A stretch of DNA of 64,000 bases. Source: Streptomyces syringium (lineage in GTDB: Bacteria; Actinomycetota; Actinomycetes; Streptomycetales; Streptomycetaceae). Where the stretch lies: positions 6,097,501 to 6,161,500 of the forward strand of contig NZ_JAGIOH010000001.1 in the NCBI RefSeq assembly GCF_017876625.1, in the 5' to 3' direction. The position numbers and the translations under genes are program-made. Below, piece after piece: positions 34,585 to 44,000 of this stretch (position 1 is its first letter; each line of letters opens with the position of its first letter). The notes under the pieces were generated by a model. It did no database searches and had not been told where the DNA came from. It worked only from the letters and a program-made list of their open reading frames with translations.

Positions 34585-35417
34585 GCGACACACGGAACGC
34601 GCTGGTGGAGCTGACGGACGTCAGCAAGTTCTACGGGAACATCCGTGCCCTCGAAGGGGTCTCCCTGGAGGTGCACCCGGGTGAGATCACCTGCGTGCTC
34701 GGCGACAACGGCGCCGGCAAGTCCACCCTCATCAAGATCATCGCGGGGCTGCACCAGCACGACGCCGGCACCTTCGAGATCGAGGGCGAGGAGACCCGCC
34801 TCGGCTCGCCCCGCGAGGCCCTGGACCGCGGCATCGCCACGGTCTACCAGGACCTCGCGGTCGTGCCCCTGATGCCCGTCTGGCGGAACTTCTTCCTCGG
34901 CTCCGAGCCGACGAAGGGCGCCGGCCCCTTCAAGCGCCTCGACGCCGCGCGGATGCGCGAGACCACCCGCGCCGAGCTGCTGCGCATGGGCATCGACCTG
35001 CGTGACGTCGACCAGCCCATCGGCACCCTCTCCGGCGGTGAGCGGCAGTGCGTGGCCATCGCCCGCGCCGTCTACTTCGGCGCCAAGGTCCTCGTCCTCG
35101 ACGAGCCGACGGCGGCGCTCGGCGTCAAGCAGTCCGGTGTGGTCCTCAAGTACGTGGCGGCGGCCCGGGACGCGGGCCTCGGCGTGGTCCTGATCACCCA
35201 CAACCCCCACCACGCGTATCTCGTCGGCGACCGCTTCGTGCTGCTCAAGCGCGGCGCGATGGCCGGCAGCCACGCCAAGTCCGAGATCGCCCTCGACGAG
35301 CTCACCCGCCAGATGGCGGGCGGCAGCGAGCTCGACCAGCTCAGTCACGAGCTGGAGCGGGCCCCGGGCCCGGACGTGATCGGCGGCAAGCCGGTCGCCA
35401 CCGGCGAGGACGGCTGA
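34581..35417 (+). CDS. Sugar ABC transporter ATP-binding protein
   Basis: 278 residues with a single nucleotide-binding domain: Walker [11 protein letters not shown]-loop in YQDLAVVP, signature [14 protein letters not shown], Walker [12 protein letters not shown] and switch His in LITHNPHH. RbsA-type importers with this permease usually have two fused ATPase domains, but here only one is made, so it must dimerise; single-domain versions are known in actinomycetes. The C-terminus has an extra 40-residue Glu/Gly tail. Overlaps the permease gene by four bases. Confidence 0.9.
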   Translation: MSDTRNALVELTDVSKFYGNIRALEGVSLEVHPGEITCVLGDNGAGKSTLIKIIAGLHQHDAGTFEIEGEETRLGSPREALDRGIATVYQDLAVVPLMPVWRNFFLGSEPTKGAGPFKRLDAARMRETTRAELLRMGIDLRDVDQPIGTLSGGERQCVAIARAVYFGAKVLVLDEPTAALGVKQSGVVLKYVAAARDAGLGVVLITHNPHHAYLVGDRFVLLKRGAMAGSHAKSEIALDELTRQMAGGSELDQLSHELERAPGPDVIGGKPVATGEDG

Positions 35418-35715
35418 CGACGGCCCCTCCCGTACGGGTGCGCCCGCGCGGGAGGGAGGGGGAGCGGCCCGCTCCGGGCGGGCCCCCGCCACGCCGCGGC
35501 ACCGCCCTCGGGCCGCCCCGCACGACGGTGGTCCTGCCACACGCGATGCGGTACGGGACGCTCCCGTGAGGCACAATCGGCGACGACGGGCTGCCCCGTC
35601 ACCCACCCGTACGCCAGAGGCGCCCCCGCCTCTCCGAGACCCCGCAGGGACGACGACTCGTGCGAGCACGCCCCCGTACACCCGCCGGAGGCCACGCCGT
35701 GGCGGAGGTGCGGCG
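35418..35715. other. Gap within the sugar operon, no recognised feature
   Basis: About 300 bases between the ATPase and the ROK kinase. The frame upstream of the kinase is open through part of it but shows no start with a ribosome site except the ATG at 35716. No strong hairpin or operator seen, so the kinase may be on the same transcript. Confidence 0.3.
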
Positions 35716-36834
35716 ATGAGCATGTACCGCGACCTCCACCGGGGTACGGCGAGAGCGACCGTGCTCCGCACGGTGGGCACCCGCGAGCGGCGCTCGCACC
35801 TGACGGCGCCCCGCGTCCCCACGGTCGGCATCGACATCGGCGGCACCAAGGTGATGGCGGGCGTCGTCGACGCCGACGGCAACATCCTGGAGAAGATCCG
35901 CACCGAGACGCCGGACAAGTCCAAGAGCCCCAAGGTCGTCGAGGACACCATCACCGAGCTGGTGCTGGACCTCTCCGACCGGCACGACGTGCACGCCGTG
36001 GGCATCGGCGCCGCCGGCTGGGTGGACGCCGACCGCAACCGCGTCCTGTTCGCCCCGCACCTGTCCTGGCGCAACGAACCGCTGCGTGACCGCCTCGCGG
36101 GCCGGCTCGCCGTCCCCGTCATGGTCGACAACGACGCCAACACCGCCGCCTGGGCCGAGTGGCGCTTCGGTGCCGGCCGGGGCGAGGACCACCTCGTGAT
36201 GATCACCCTCGGCACCGGCATCGGCGGGGCGATCCTGGAGGACGGCCAGGTCAAGCGCGGCAAGTACGGGGTCGCGGGCGAGTTCGGCCATATGCAGGTC
36301 GTCCCCGGCGGCCATCGCTGCCCCTGTGGCAACCGCGGCTGCTGGGAGCAGTACAGCTCCGGCAACGCCCTCGTCCGCGAGGCCCGGGAGCTGGCCGCCG
36401 CGGAGTCCCCCGTCGCGTACGGCATCATCGACCGCGTCGGCGGCAACATCCCCGAGATCACCGGCCCGCTCATCACCGAGCTGGCCCGCTCCGGCGACGC
36501 CATGTGCGTGGAGCTGCTCCAGGACATCGGCCAGTGGCTCGGCGTGGGCATCGCCAATCTCGCCGCCGCCCTCGACCCGTCCTGCTTCGTCATCGGCGGT
36601 GGCGTCAGCGCCGCCGACGACCTGCTGATCGGCCCCGCCCGGGACGCCTTCCGCCGCCACCTCACCGGCCGCGGCTACCGCCCCGAGGCCCGGATCGTCA
36701 AGGCGCAGCTCGGCCCGGAGGCCGGCATGGTCGGCGCCGCCGACCTGGCCCGGCTCGTCGCCCGTCGCTTCCGCCGCGCCAACCGGCGCCGCGTCGAGCG
36801 CTACGAGCGGTACGCCCAGGCGGGCCGCGGGTGA
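35716..36834 (+). CDS. ROK-family sugar kinase (glucokinase-like)
   Basis: 372 residues: a 35-residue N-terminal extension, then the ATPase motif VGIDIGGTKVMAGVVD, the catalytic NDANTAAWAEW, TLGTGIGGAI, and the ROK zinc motif with the CPCGNRGCWE cysteines. All catalytic elements are present, so it is a kinase, not a ROK repressor. It probably phosphorylates the sugar brought in by the preceding ABC transporter. ATG at 35716 is preceded by GGAGG. The stop overlaps the next membrane gene by four bases (GTGA). Confidence 0.88.
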   Translation: MSMYRDLHRGTARATVLRTVGTRERRSHLTAPRVPTVGIDIGGTKVMAGVVDADGNILEKIRTETPDKSKSPKVVEDTITELVLDLSDRHDVHAVGIGAAGWVDADRNRVLFAPHLSWRNEPLRDRLAGRLAVPVMVDNDANTAAWAEWRFGAGRGEDHLVMITLGTGIGGAILEDGQVKRGKYGVAGEFGHMQVVPGGHRCPCGNRGCWEQYSSGNALVREARELAAAESPVAYGIIDRVGGNIPEITGPLITELARSGDAMCVELLQDIGQWLGVGIANLAAALDPSCFVIGGGVSAADDLLIGPARDAFRRHLTGRGYRPEARIVKAQLGPEAGMVGAADLARLVARRFRRANRRRVERYERYAQAGRG

Positions 36835-37397
36835 TCACGATGGACCCCGAGCGCACGGCGGCCGAGCCCGAGGAGCCGGGCCGGCCCCGCCCCCGGCACC
36901 GCTGGATCAAGCCCGTCATCGTCTTCCTGCTCATCGCCATCCCGGCCGGCTATCTCTACATCTCCGCGATGCAGAGCCGCGGCGGCAACGGCGACAAGCA
37001 GGAGCAGGCCCGCGTCACCGGGCTGGAGGAGGGCTGGCCGTCCCGGCTGCAGCGCCGGATCTACGCCGTATGGATCCCGCCCTACTCCGAGAACGTCGCC
37101 CACTTCGAGACCAACGCCTGGAAGTCCAGCTCGCTGTACCTCCAGTTCACCACCACGCGTGAGGGCTTCGAGACCTTCCTCACGAGGGTCGGCTCCAGCC
37201 CCGGCGCCCTCAAGGACGGCGAGGTCACCATCGACGAGGACGAGGCGGCCGAGGTCGACTGGAAGTTCGGCGAGGGCCACCGCTGGACGGGCACGGTCCA
37301 CGAGCGGGACGAGCCCCAGCCGACCCTGTCGATCACGGCGAACCTGGACGATCCGGAGCGGCCCAAGGTGTACGTCGTCTCGACGACGACGCCCTGA
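36831..37397 (+). CDS. Single-pass membrane protein of unknown function
   Basis: 188 residues from a GTG inside the kinase stop (an ATG nine bases later is equally possible). A basic, proline-rich N-terminus is followed by one membrane helix (KPVIVFLLIAIPAGYLYISA) and an extracytoplasmic domain of about 130 residues with SRLQRRIYAVWIPPYSENVAHFE and VDWKFGEGHRWTGTVHERDE. I do not recognise the family. The tight overlap suggests a function with the kinase or transporter. Confidence 0.6.
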   Translation: MITMDPERTAAEPEEPGRPRPRHRWIKPVIVFLLIAIPAGYLYISAMQSRGGNGDKQEQARVTGLEEGWPSRLQRRIYAVWIPPYSENVAHFETNAWKSSSLYLQFTTTREGFETFLTRVGSSPGALKDGEVTIDEDEAAEVDWKFGEGHRWTGTVHERDEPQPTLSITANLDDPERPKVYVVSTTTP

Positions 37398-37439
37398 GCC
37401 GGCCCCGCCGGGCACCACCCGGCAGGGGTCGTCAAGGGT

Positions 37440-38294
37440 TCACGGCTTGGTGGCGGTACAGATGGTGTACCGCCAGGTGTCCTGGTGCCGGTACATCTCC
37501 ACGGCGGCCATCGCGTTGACCACGCGGTCGCCGCGGCCCAGACCGCGCGCGAGCGCATACGGCAGCCGGCCGAGTACGGAGAGGGCCCACAGCATCGGCA
37601 GGACCTTCGCCGTCGCGTCGTCCACCGATGCGACGGCGAAACCGGTCTGCTGAAGAAGCCGCTCCAGCTCCCCATGGGTCAGCGTGAGCATCCCGGGCAT
37701 CCCGGAGAGCTCACAGACCCGGACCAGCGCCGACCGCGCCTGCGGCGTCAGCCGGTCCTGGGGGGTGCTCGCATACTCGAACATCACCAGCTTCCCGCCG
37801 GGACGCAGGACGCGGAAGAACTCGGCGAGCCCTTGCGAGGGGCTGGGGGAGTGGACGAAGGACTCCATCGTGTAGACGCCGTCGAAGGAGGCGTCGGCGA
37901 ACGGGAGCGCGTGGTAGTCGGCCAGCAGGAAACGGGTGCGCCCGCTCGGCACGCCCGCGCGGGCCGACCGCTGACGCGCGATGGCGATGTCCGGCTCGAT
38001 CCCGTCGATTCCGGTGACGCACACCCCGCCCACCCGGGCGACCGTGCGCGCCGTGTCACCGACTCCGCATCCGGCATCGAGCACCGAGGACCCCGGCGGC
38101 AAAGCCAGCTTGCGGGCCGCGACGACCTCCATCCGCCGCATGGCCGCCGGGAACCCCCAGGGGGAATCACCGGGTTCGTACCAGCCGAAGTGACGCGTCC
38201 GGCCGAGCAACGCCGCGTACCCGAAGCGTGACTCGAACGCCCGGTAGTACGGCAGGACGTGCTGCCGGTAGTGAGCATGGGTCAATCCGACCAC
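37440..38294 (-). CDS. Class I SAM-dependent methyltransferase (sterol/ubiquinone methyltransferase-like)
   Basis: 284 residues. N-terminal helix bundle with HAHYRQHVLPYYRAFE and RFGYAALLGRTRHFGWYEPG, then motif I VLDAGCGVGDTA, motif II region GIDGIEPDIAIA, motif with RTRFLLADYHALPFADASFDGV and FFRVLRPGGKLVMFEYA, then a helical C-terminal part with GDRVVNAMAAVEMYRHQDTW. The layout resembles ERG6/MPBQ-type C-methyltransferases with a lipid or isoprenoid substrate. Start is uncertain: GTG 38294 and TTG 38285 are both plausible. Divergent from an ABC exporter pair. Confidence 0.75.
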   Translation of the reverse strand: MVGLTHAHYRQHVLPYYRAFESRFGYAALLGRTRHFGWYEPGDSPWGFPAAMRRMEVVAARKLALPPGSSVLDAGCGVGDTARTVARVGGVCVTGIDGIEPDIAIARQRSARAGVPSGRTRFLLADYHALPFADASFDGVYTMESFVHSPSPSQGLAEFFRVLRPGGKLVMFEYASTPQDRLTPQARSALVRVCELSGMPGMLTLTHGELERLLQQTGFAVASVDDATAKVLPMLWALSVLGRLPYALARGLGRGDRVVNAMAAVEMYRHQDTWRYTICTATKP

Positions 38295-38448
38295 CCCAGT
38301 CCCTCTGATCCTCCCCGAGGTCTTCACGCACCCCAACGACCGGCTTTTCGGTGGGTAACGCGGCGGATCCGGCGTGTCCGCGCGGGGCCCGCACCCTTTG
38401 GCATGAACGGATGTTGACTGGGCGGTAGGCGGCGAGGGGCACAACGAC

Positions 38449-39069
38449 ATGGCATCAGACACGCGGCTGCGCATGCGGGCCGTGCACAAGGCATACGGCA
38501 GACGAGCGGTGCTGTGCGGCGCTGATCTCACCGTGTCGGCCGGCATGCTCGCGGGAGTGGTGGGCGAGAACGGCTCCGGCAAGAGCACGCTGCTGCGTAT
38601 CGCGGTGGGACAACTCACCCCGGACCGCGGCACGGTGCAGCGTTTCAGCGCACTGGGGTACTGCCCGCAGCAGGCGGTGGTCAACGACACGCTCACGGTC
38701 GCCCAGCATCTGCGGCTGTTCCAGGTCGCCTACCGGCTGCCGCGGCTGGACCGTGCCTGGGAGCTGGTGGACCTGCTCGGCTACGGCGCCGAGCGGCGCA
38801 CCCGCGCCGGAGAGCTCAGCGGCGGCACCCGGCAGAAGCTCAATCTGACCTTGGCACTGATGCACGACCCGCCGCTGTTGGTGCTCGACGAGCCGTACCA
38901 GGGATTCGACTGGGACACGCACCAGCGTTTCTGGCAGCTGGCAGACCGGCTGCGCAGCCGGGGGCGCTCGGTGGTGGTGGTGTCCCACCTGCTGCACGAC
39001 CTGCGGCACTTCGACACCGTGCACCACCTGCGCGACGGCCGCCTGTACCAGGAGGGAGTGCCGGGATGA
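38449..39069 (+). CDS. ABC transporter ATP-binding protein (export type)
   Basis: 206 residues; one nucleotide-binding domain with Walker A GENGSGKST, the short Q-loop region GYCPQQAVVNDTLTV, signature LSGGTRQKLN, Walker B LLVLDEPYQGFD and switch VVVVSHLLHDL. It lacks the D-loop Ser/Ala usual after the Walker B (reads YQGFDW), as in drug- or lipid-type exporters of the ABC-2 family. ATG at 38449. Overlaps the permease start by four bases. Confidence 0.85.
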   Translation: MASDTRLRMRAVHKAYGRRAVLCGADLTVSAGMLAGVVGENGSGKSTLLRIAVGQLTPDRGTVQRFSALGYCPQQAVVNDTLTVAQHLRLFQVAYRLPRLDRAWELVDLLGYGAERRTRAGELSGGTRQKLNLTLALMHDPPLLVLDEPYQGFDWDTHQRFWQLADRLRSRGRSVVVVSHLLHDLRHFDTVHHLRDGRLYQEGVPG

Positions 39070-39899
39070 AACACCAGTGGACGGCGTTCACGGTGGCCCT
39101 CGGCTTCGCGCTGACCGGTCACCTGCGCAACCGCCTCGCGATGAGCATGATCGCCTTCTTCATCCCGACCTGGATCTTCCTGGTCCGTGCCACCGCTCTG
39201 AGCAAGAACATCTCGTTCAGCAGCAGCGCCCTCGGCATCGAGGTGACCGCGTCGATGAGCCGCAGCATCCAGGTCTGCAGCGCCCTGCACGCCGTCACGG
39301 TGATCGCCGGTTTCATGATGTTCATGGCCACGTTCAGCGCCCGGGAGATGGATCTGCGCCTGGTGCTGGCCGGCTACCCCCGGGTGCAGTTGCTGGCCGC
39401 CAAGATGGCCGCCCTCCTCGTCATCACGGCACTGCTCACCTGCTACACGCTCGCCCTGCTGCGGCTGTCCTGGCCGCTGACCGAGCCCGGGGCCGTCGCC
39501 GCAGCCCTGGCAGCGGCGATCCTGGCCTACGGAGGACTGGGCGTCATGGCCGGTTACCTGCTGCGCAACGAACTGGAGGGCTTCTTCGTCGTGGTGATGG
39601 CCACGCTGATCGATGTGGGCATGCAGAGCCCGGTCTCCAACCCGGCCGGAGACCAGGCATGGCTGAGTGCCCTGCCGCTGTACGGCCCCGCACAGGCGGC
39701 CCTGGCCGCCTCGTTCACGCACACGGCCTCCTTCACCTGCGCGGCCCGGGCCCTGCCCTGGTTCATGGCCACCGGCCTGCTGGCCCTGCTCGTCTTCTGC
39801 GTACGCACCCGCCACTACGGCCGGCCCGTCACCATGTCGCCGCCCGCCGACCCGCGCCCGCGGACGGGCGCGGGGACCACGCGGAAGGACACGTCCTGA
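39066..39899 (+). CDS. ABC-2-type transporter permease
   Basis: 277 residues with about six membrane segments: MSMIAFFIPTWIFLVRATAL, VTVIAGFMMFMATF, LLAAKMAALLVITALLTCYT, GAVAAALAAAILAYGGLG, GFFVVVMATLIDVGMQ and WFMATGLLALLVFCV. ABC-2 pattern, partner of the preceding ATPase. Exported compound unknown; the divergent methyltransferase might modify it. Confidence 0.78.
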   Translation: MKHQWTAFTVALGFALTGHLRNRLAMSMIAFFIPTWIFLVRATALSKNISFSSSALGIEVTASMSRSIQVCSALHAVTVIAGFMMFMATFSAREMDLRLVLAGYPRVQLLAAKMAALLVITALLTCYTLALLRLSWPLTEPGAVAAALAAAILAYGGLGVMAGYLLRNELEGFFVVVMATLIDVGMQSPVSNPAGDQAWLSALPLYGPAQAALAASFTHTASFTCAARALPWFMATGLLALLVFCVRTRHYGRPVTMSPPADPRPRTGAGTTRKDTS

Positions 39900-39974
39900 C
39901 CGCGGCGCACAGCGTGCGCCCCGGGCGGCGTTTCGCCCGCGACCCGGGGCACCGGCCTGTGCGATCTTGCGAGC

Positions 39975-40700
39975 ATGGCGCATGACGGGACAGACAGCGG
40001 CGGGCACCACAACGGGCTGCCGCTGACCATCGCGGCGGTCCTCTTCCTCGTGCTGCGGCTGTTCGCCGTCTCCGGCTACGACTGGCACACCGCCTTCGCG
40101 GTGCTGCACACCATGGACGTGGACGACAGCATCAGCATCGTCATGGGCACCCTGATGGCCGATCCACTCGCCGCGGCTCTCTACCTCGCCCTGCTCACCC
40201 CCGTCGCCGTCCTGTGGCTGTGGATGAGCCTGCACGAGGCCCGACAGCCCGACGCGGGAGCCACGGCGGAAAGCCGCCGGCCGGCCCGGCCCGGACTGAA
40301 GAGCGGAATCCTCCTCCTGCTCGGCGCCCTGGTGCCGCTCAGCGCGTACATCTGGTCCTTCCACGCGTGGTGGCTGCTCCTGACCGCCCTCGCCGTCGGC
40401 ATCGCGCTGTTCGCCATCGGCTACGGGACGAAGGCCGACGGGCGGCTGCGGCTTCTGGCGCTGGGGGCGGGCCGTCGCCTGGGGCTGCTGATCCTGGTGG
40501 GATGGCTCGTCGCCGCGGCGACCGTCAGGACGCCCTGGGTCCCCCTGGAGCGCGTCGACCTGCGCAACGGAGCCCACCTGCGGGGATACGTCCTGCAGGC
40601 CGAACCCGGATTCCTCAAGCTGCTGACCGAGCACCCCCGGGAGTTCCGCATCCTCACCGACCAAGAGGTCACCTCCAGGGAGGAAATCCAGGGGCACTGA
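39975..40700 (+). CDS. Membrane protein of unknown function
   Basis: 241 residues with five membrane helices (about 15-36, 75-95, 110-128, 131-150 and 165-185) and a C-terminal soluble segment of about 50 residues (TPWVPLERVDLRNGAHLRG then LLTEHPREFRILTDQEVTS). I do not recognise the family. It lies 75 bp after the ABC-2 permease, on the same strand, so could be an accessory part of that exporter. Confidence 0.5.
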   Translation: MAHDGTDSGGHHNGLPLTIAAVLFLVLRLFAVSGYDWHTAFAVLHTMDVDDSISIVMGTLMADPLAAALYLALLTPVAVLWLWMSLHEARQPDAGATAESRRPARPGLKSGILLLLGALVPLSAYIWSFHAWWLLLTALAVGIALFAIGYGTKADGRLRLLALGAGRRLGLLILVGWLVAAATVRTPWVPLERVDLRNGAHLRGYVLQAEPGFLKLLTEHPREFRILTDQEVTSREEIQGH

Positions 40701-40771
40701 GCCTCCTCGCACGAGCCGCTCGGTTCGCCCCGGCGATGTGAGATTCCGTGACGCATGAGAGGGTCTGGCGG

Positions 40772-42409
40772 GTGAGTGAGACACCGGCGAACACCCTGCA
40801 ATACCGCTTCGACGGGCCGGAAGACGCCCCGGTCCTGGTCCTGGGCCCCGCTCTCGGCACCACCTGGCACATGTGGGACCGGCAGGTCCCGGAGCTGGCC
40901 CGGCACTGGCGGGTGCTGCGCTTCGACCTCCCCGGCCACGGCGGCGCCCCTGCCCGGCCGCTCGGCTCCGTCGGCGACCTGACCGACCGGCTGCTGGCCA
41001 CCCTCGACGGGCTCGGCATCGAGCGCTTCGGCTTCGCGGGCTGCTCCATCGGCGGCGCGGTCGGCGCCGATCTCGCCCTGCGCCACCCGGGTCGCCTCGC
41101 CGCGCTCGCCCTCGTCGGCACCTCCGCCCGCTTCGGCACCGCCGAGTCCTGGCGGCAGCGCGGTGACATGGTCCGTACGAGCGGGCTCGACCCCATCGCC
41201 CGGTCCGCGCCCGAGGCGTGGTTCACCCCGGCCTTCCTGGCCGCCCAGCCCGCCATCGTGGAGTGGGCCGTGCAGATGGTCCGCACCACGGACCCGCTCT
41301 GCTACATCGCCGCGTGCCAGGCACTGGCCGCCTTCGACATCCGGGACGACCTGGGGCGTACGGCCTCTGCCGCACTGGTCCTCGTCGGGGCCGAGGACCA
41401 GGTCGCCCCGCCCGCCGACGCCCGGGTGCTGGTTGCCGGTATCCACGACGCGCGGCTCGCCGTCGTACCGGCCGCCTCCCACCTCGCGCCGGTCGAGCAG
41501 CCGGCGGCCGTCACCGACCTGCTGGTCCGTCACTTCACGACGGCCTGGCAGACCACCCCTGCCCCCGCCCCTGCCCCCGCCACGGTCACCGCACCGGCGG
41601 GGCCTGCCGGACCTCAGCCGCCTGCGGCGGCCGGGGTTCAGACACCCGAACCGGCCGGGCCGTTCGCGGCGCCCGAGCCGTCGCCCGCAGCAGGGCCGTC
41701 CCCGGTGCCGCGGCCCGCCGCCGAGCCGCCGGTCACGCCGTCATCGGCCGCGGCCCCGGACCCGAAGGCCGCTGTCCCGGGCCCGGCCCAGGGCGCGAGC
41801 CCCTTCGCCGCGCCCGCCGTACACGCCGCACCCGCCGCCTCCGTCCCGCCGTCGGCGCCGGCCCCCTCAGTGCCCGCCCCCGCGGTCGCCGCCCATCTGC
41901 CGGCCGACGCGGGCGACAACCCGTACGCCATCCCGGCAGAGCCCAACCCCTACGCGATCCCCGCCGCTGCCTCAGCCCCCGCGACCGCCGCCCCCGCCGC
42001 CCCCACCCCCGACGCGCACGCGACGGGCGTCCGCATCCGCCGGGAGGTGCTCGGTGAGGAGAGCCGGAGAGACCCGGACCCGGAGGGCTTCCGTGCCGAG
42101 TACGACGACTTCGTCACCCGCGTCGCCTGGGGCGGGACATGGGCGCGCCCCGGGCTCGACCGGCGCACCCGCTTCCTCGTCACCCTGACCGCCCTCACCG
42201 TGGGCGGCCACCGCGACGAGCTGGCCCGGTACCTGCGGGCCGCGCTGCGCGACGGCGTCACCGCGGACGAGATCAAGGAAACGTTCCTGCACACCGCCCT
42301 CTACTGCGGCCTCCCGGCGGCCGACGCCGCCTTCGCGGTGGCCGAGCGCGTCGTCGCCGAAGAGGGCGGCGAGGCCGCGGGGCGTGCGAAGGACGGCCCC
42401 GAGGCGTAG
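40772..42409 (+). CDS. pcaL: 3-Oxoadipate enol-lactonase/4-carboxymuconolactone decarboxylase fusion
   Basis: Two enzymes of protocatechuate breakdown in one 545-residue chain. Residues 1-255: alpha/beta-hydrolase, nucleophile S92 in FAGCSIGG, oxyanion loop LGPALGTTWHMW and the catalytic His in AASHLAPVEQ. Residues 420-545: AhpD-like decarboxylase with WGGTWARPGLDRRTRFLVT and EIKETFLHTALYCGLPAA. Between lies a 158-residue linker that is nearly all Pro/Ala. GTG 40772 has GAGAGGG 8 bases upstream; GTG 40748 is an alternative. No other pca gene is in the window, so the partner enzymes must be elsewhere. Confidence 0.85.
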   Translation: MSETPANTLQYRFDGPEDAPVLVLGPALGTTWHMWDRQVPELARHWRVLRFDLPGHGGAPARPLGSVGDLTDRLLATLDGLGIERFGFAGCSIGGAVGADLALRHPGRLAALALVGTSARFGTAESWRQRGDMVRTSGLDPIARSAPEAWFTPAFLAAQPAIVEWAVQMVRTTDPLCYIAACQALAAFDIRDDLGRTASAALVLVGAEDQVAPPADARVLVAGIHDARLAVVPAASHLAPVEQPAAVTDLLVRHFTTAWQTTPAPAPAPATVTAPAGPAGPQPPAAAGVQTPEPAGPFAAPEPSPAAGPSPVPRPAAEPPVTPSSAAAPDPKAAVPGPAQGASPFAAPAVHAAPAASVPPSAPAPSVPAPAVAAHLPADAGDNPYAIPAEPNPYAIPAAASAPATAAPAAPTPDAHATGVRIRREVLGEESRRDPDPEGFRAEYDDFVTRVAWGGTWARPGLDRRTRFLVTLTALTVGGHRDELARYLRAALRDGVTADEIKETFLHTALYCGLPAADAAFAVAERVVAEEGGEAAGRAKDGPEA

Positions 42410-42432
42410 CGGGACGGGGTGGAAGGAGCAAG

Positions 42433-43086
42433 ATGGGTTGCATGAAGCTGACCAAGAACAGTCACGCATGCGTTCGGCTGGAGAAGGACGGCCGCACGCT
42501 GGTCATCGACCCGGGTGCCTTCAGCGAGGAGGACGCGGCCCTTGGCGCGGACGCGATCCTCGTCACCCACGAGCACCCCGACCACTTCGACGAGAACCGG
42601 CTGCGGGCGGGCCTGGAGGCCAATCCGGCCGCCGAGCTGTGGACGCTGCGCAGCGTCGCGGACCAGGTCTCGGCGGCCTTCCCCGGCCGGGTGCACACCG
42701 TCGGCGAGGGGGACACCTTCACCGCCGCAGGCTTCGACGTGGAGGTCCACGGCCAACTGCACGCCGTGATCCACCCCGACATCCCGCGGATCACCAACGT
42801 GGGGTACCTCGTGGACGGTTCGGTCTTCCACCCCGGCGACGCGCTGACCCTGCCCGGGCGGCCGGTGGACACGCTGATGCTGCCGGTCATGGCCCCCTGG
42901 AACAAGGTCTCCGAGGTCATCGACTACCTGCGGGAGGTCAAGCCGCGGCGCGCGATCGACATCCACGACGCCCTGCTCACCGACCTCGCCCGGCCCGTCT
43001 ACGACCGGATGCTGGGCCCCGGCGGGCCGGGTGTCGCGGGGACGGACCACTCCCGGCTGGCGCCCGGCGAGACCGTGCAACTCTGA
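42433..43086 (+). CDS. MBL-fold metal-dependent hydrolase (UlaG-like)
   Basis: 217 residues. Metallo-beta-lactamase fold with the metal motif VTHEHPDHFDE (HxHxDH), then HAVIHPD, VFHPGDALTLPG and a C-terminal AIDIHDALLTD. The compact version and its early LVIDPG strand resemble L-ascorbate-6-phosphate lactonase (UlaG)-type hydrolases, though the substrate is unknown. ATG at 42433 with GGAAGGA 5 bases upstream; ATG 42442 is an alternative. Confidence 0.82.
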   Translation: MGCMKLTKNSHACVRLEKDGRTLVIDPGAFSEEDAALGADAILVTHEHPDHFDENRLRAGLEANPAAELWTLRSVADQVSAAFPGRVHTVGEGDTFTAAGFDVEVHGQLHAVIHPDIPRITNVGYLVDGSVFHPGDALTLPGRPVDTLMLPVMAPWNKVSEVIDYLREVKPRRAIDIHDALLTDLARPVYDRMLGPGGPGVAGTDHSRLAPGETVQL

Positions 43087-43160
43087 GCGCCGCCGGTCCG
43101 GGGGCGGGCCGTCACCGTCACCGGCCGGTCACTGTCACACCCGGCCGTTAGGGTTGGCCC

Positions 43161-43940
43161 ATGCGCATCGCCACCTGGAACGTGAACTCGATCACCGCCC
43201 GTCTCCCGAGGCTGCTGGCCTGGCTGGAGAGCAGCGGCACGGACGTGCTGTGCGTGCAGGAGACCAAGTGCACCGCCGAGCAGTTCCCGACGGACGAGCT
43301 GCGCGAGCTGGGCTACGAGGCGGCGGTCAACGCCACCGGCCGGTGGAACGGGGTCGCCCTGCTGTCGCGCGTGGGCCTGGAGGACGTGGTGACGGGCCTG
43401 CCGGGCGGCCCCGGCTACGAAGGCGTCCAGGAGCCCCGCGCGATCGCGGCGACCTGCGGCGGCGCCCGCGTCTGGTCGGTCTACGTGCCGAACGGCCGCG
43501 AGGTCGGCCACGACCACTACTCCTACAAGCTCCTCTGGCTGGAGGCCCTGCGGGACGCGGTCGCGGCCGACGCGGCGGCGGAGCGGCCGTTCGCCGTGCT
43601 CGGTGACTACAACATCGCCCCGACCGACGAGGACGTCTTCGACCCCGCCGTCTTCGAGGGCGCCACGCACGTCACCCCGGCCGAGCGCGCCGCGCTCGCC
43701 GCCCTGCGCGACACCGGTCTGTCCGACGTCGTGCCCCGCCCGCTGAAGTACGACCGCCCCTACACCTACTGGGACTACCGCCAGCTGTGCTTCCCGAAGA
43801 ACCGGGGCATGCGCATCGACCTGGTCTACGGCAACGCCCCCTTCACCGGGGCCGTCAAGGACGCCTACGTCGACCGTGAGGAGCGCAAGGGCAAGGGCGC
43901 CTCGGACCACGCCCCGGTCGTCGTCGACCTGGACGTGTGA
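43161..43940 (+). CDS. xth: Exodeoxyribonuclease III
   Basis: AP endonuclease/3'-5' exonuclease of DNA base excision repair. 259 residues with all EEP motifs: MRIATWNVNSITARL, LCVQETKCT, VYVPNGREVG, GDYNIAPTDEDVF, MRIDLVYG and SDHAPVVVDL (Asp-His catalytic pair). The length is normal. Single gene. Confidence 0.95.
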   Translation: MRIATWNVNSITARLPRLLAWLESSGTDVLCVQETKCTAEQFPTDELRELGYEAAVNATGRWNGVALLSRVGLEDVVTGLPGGPGYEGVQEPRAIAATCGGARVWSVYVPNGREVGHDHYSYKLLWLEALRDAVAADAAAERPFAVLGDYNIAPTDEDVFDPAVFEGATHVTPAERAALAALRDTGLSDVVPRPLKYDRPYTYWDYRQLCFPKNRGMRIDLVYGNAPFTGAVKDAYVDREERKGKGASDHAPVVVDLDV

Positions 43941-44000
43941 GCCCGGACGCCCTCGCCCCGCCCTCCATCGGTCCGGACCGCACCCCGTAGGGCCGGACCG

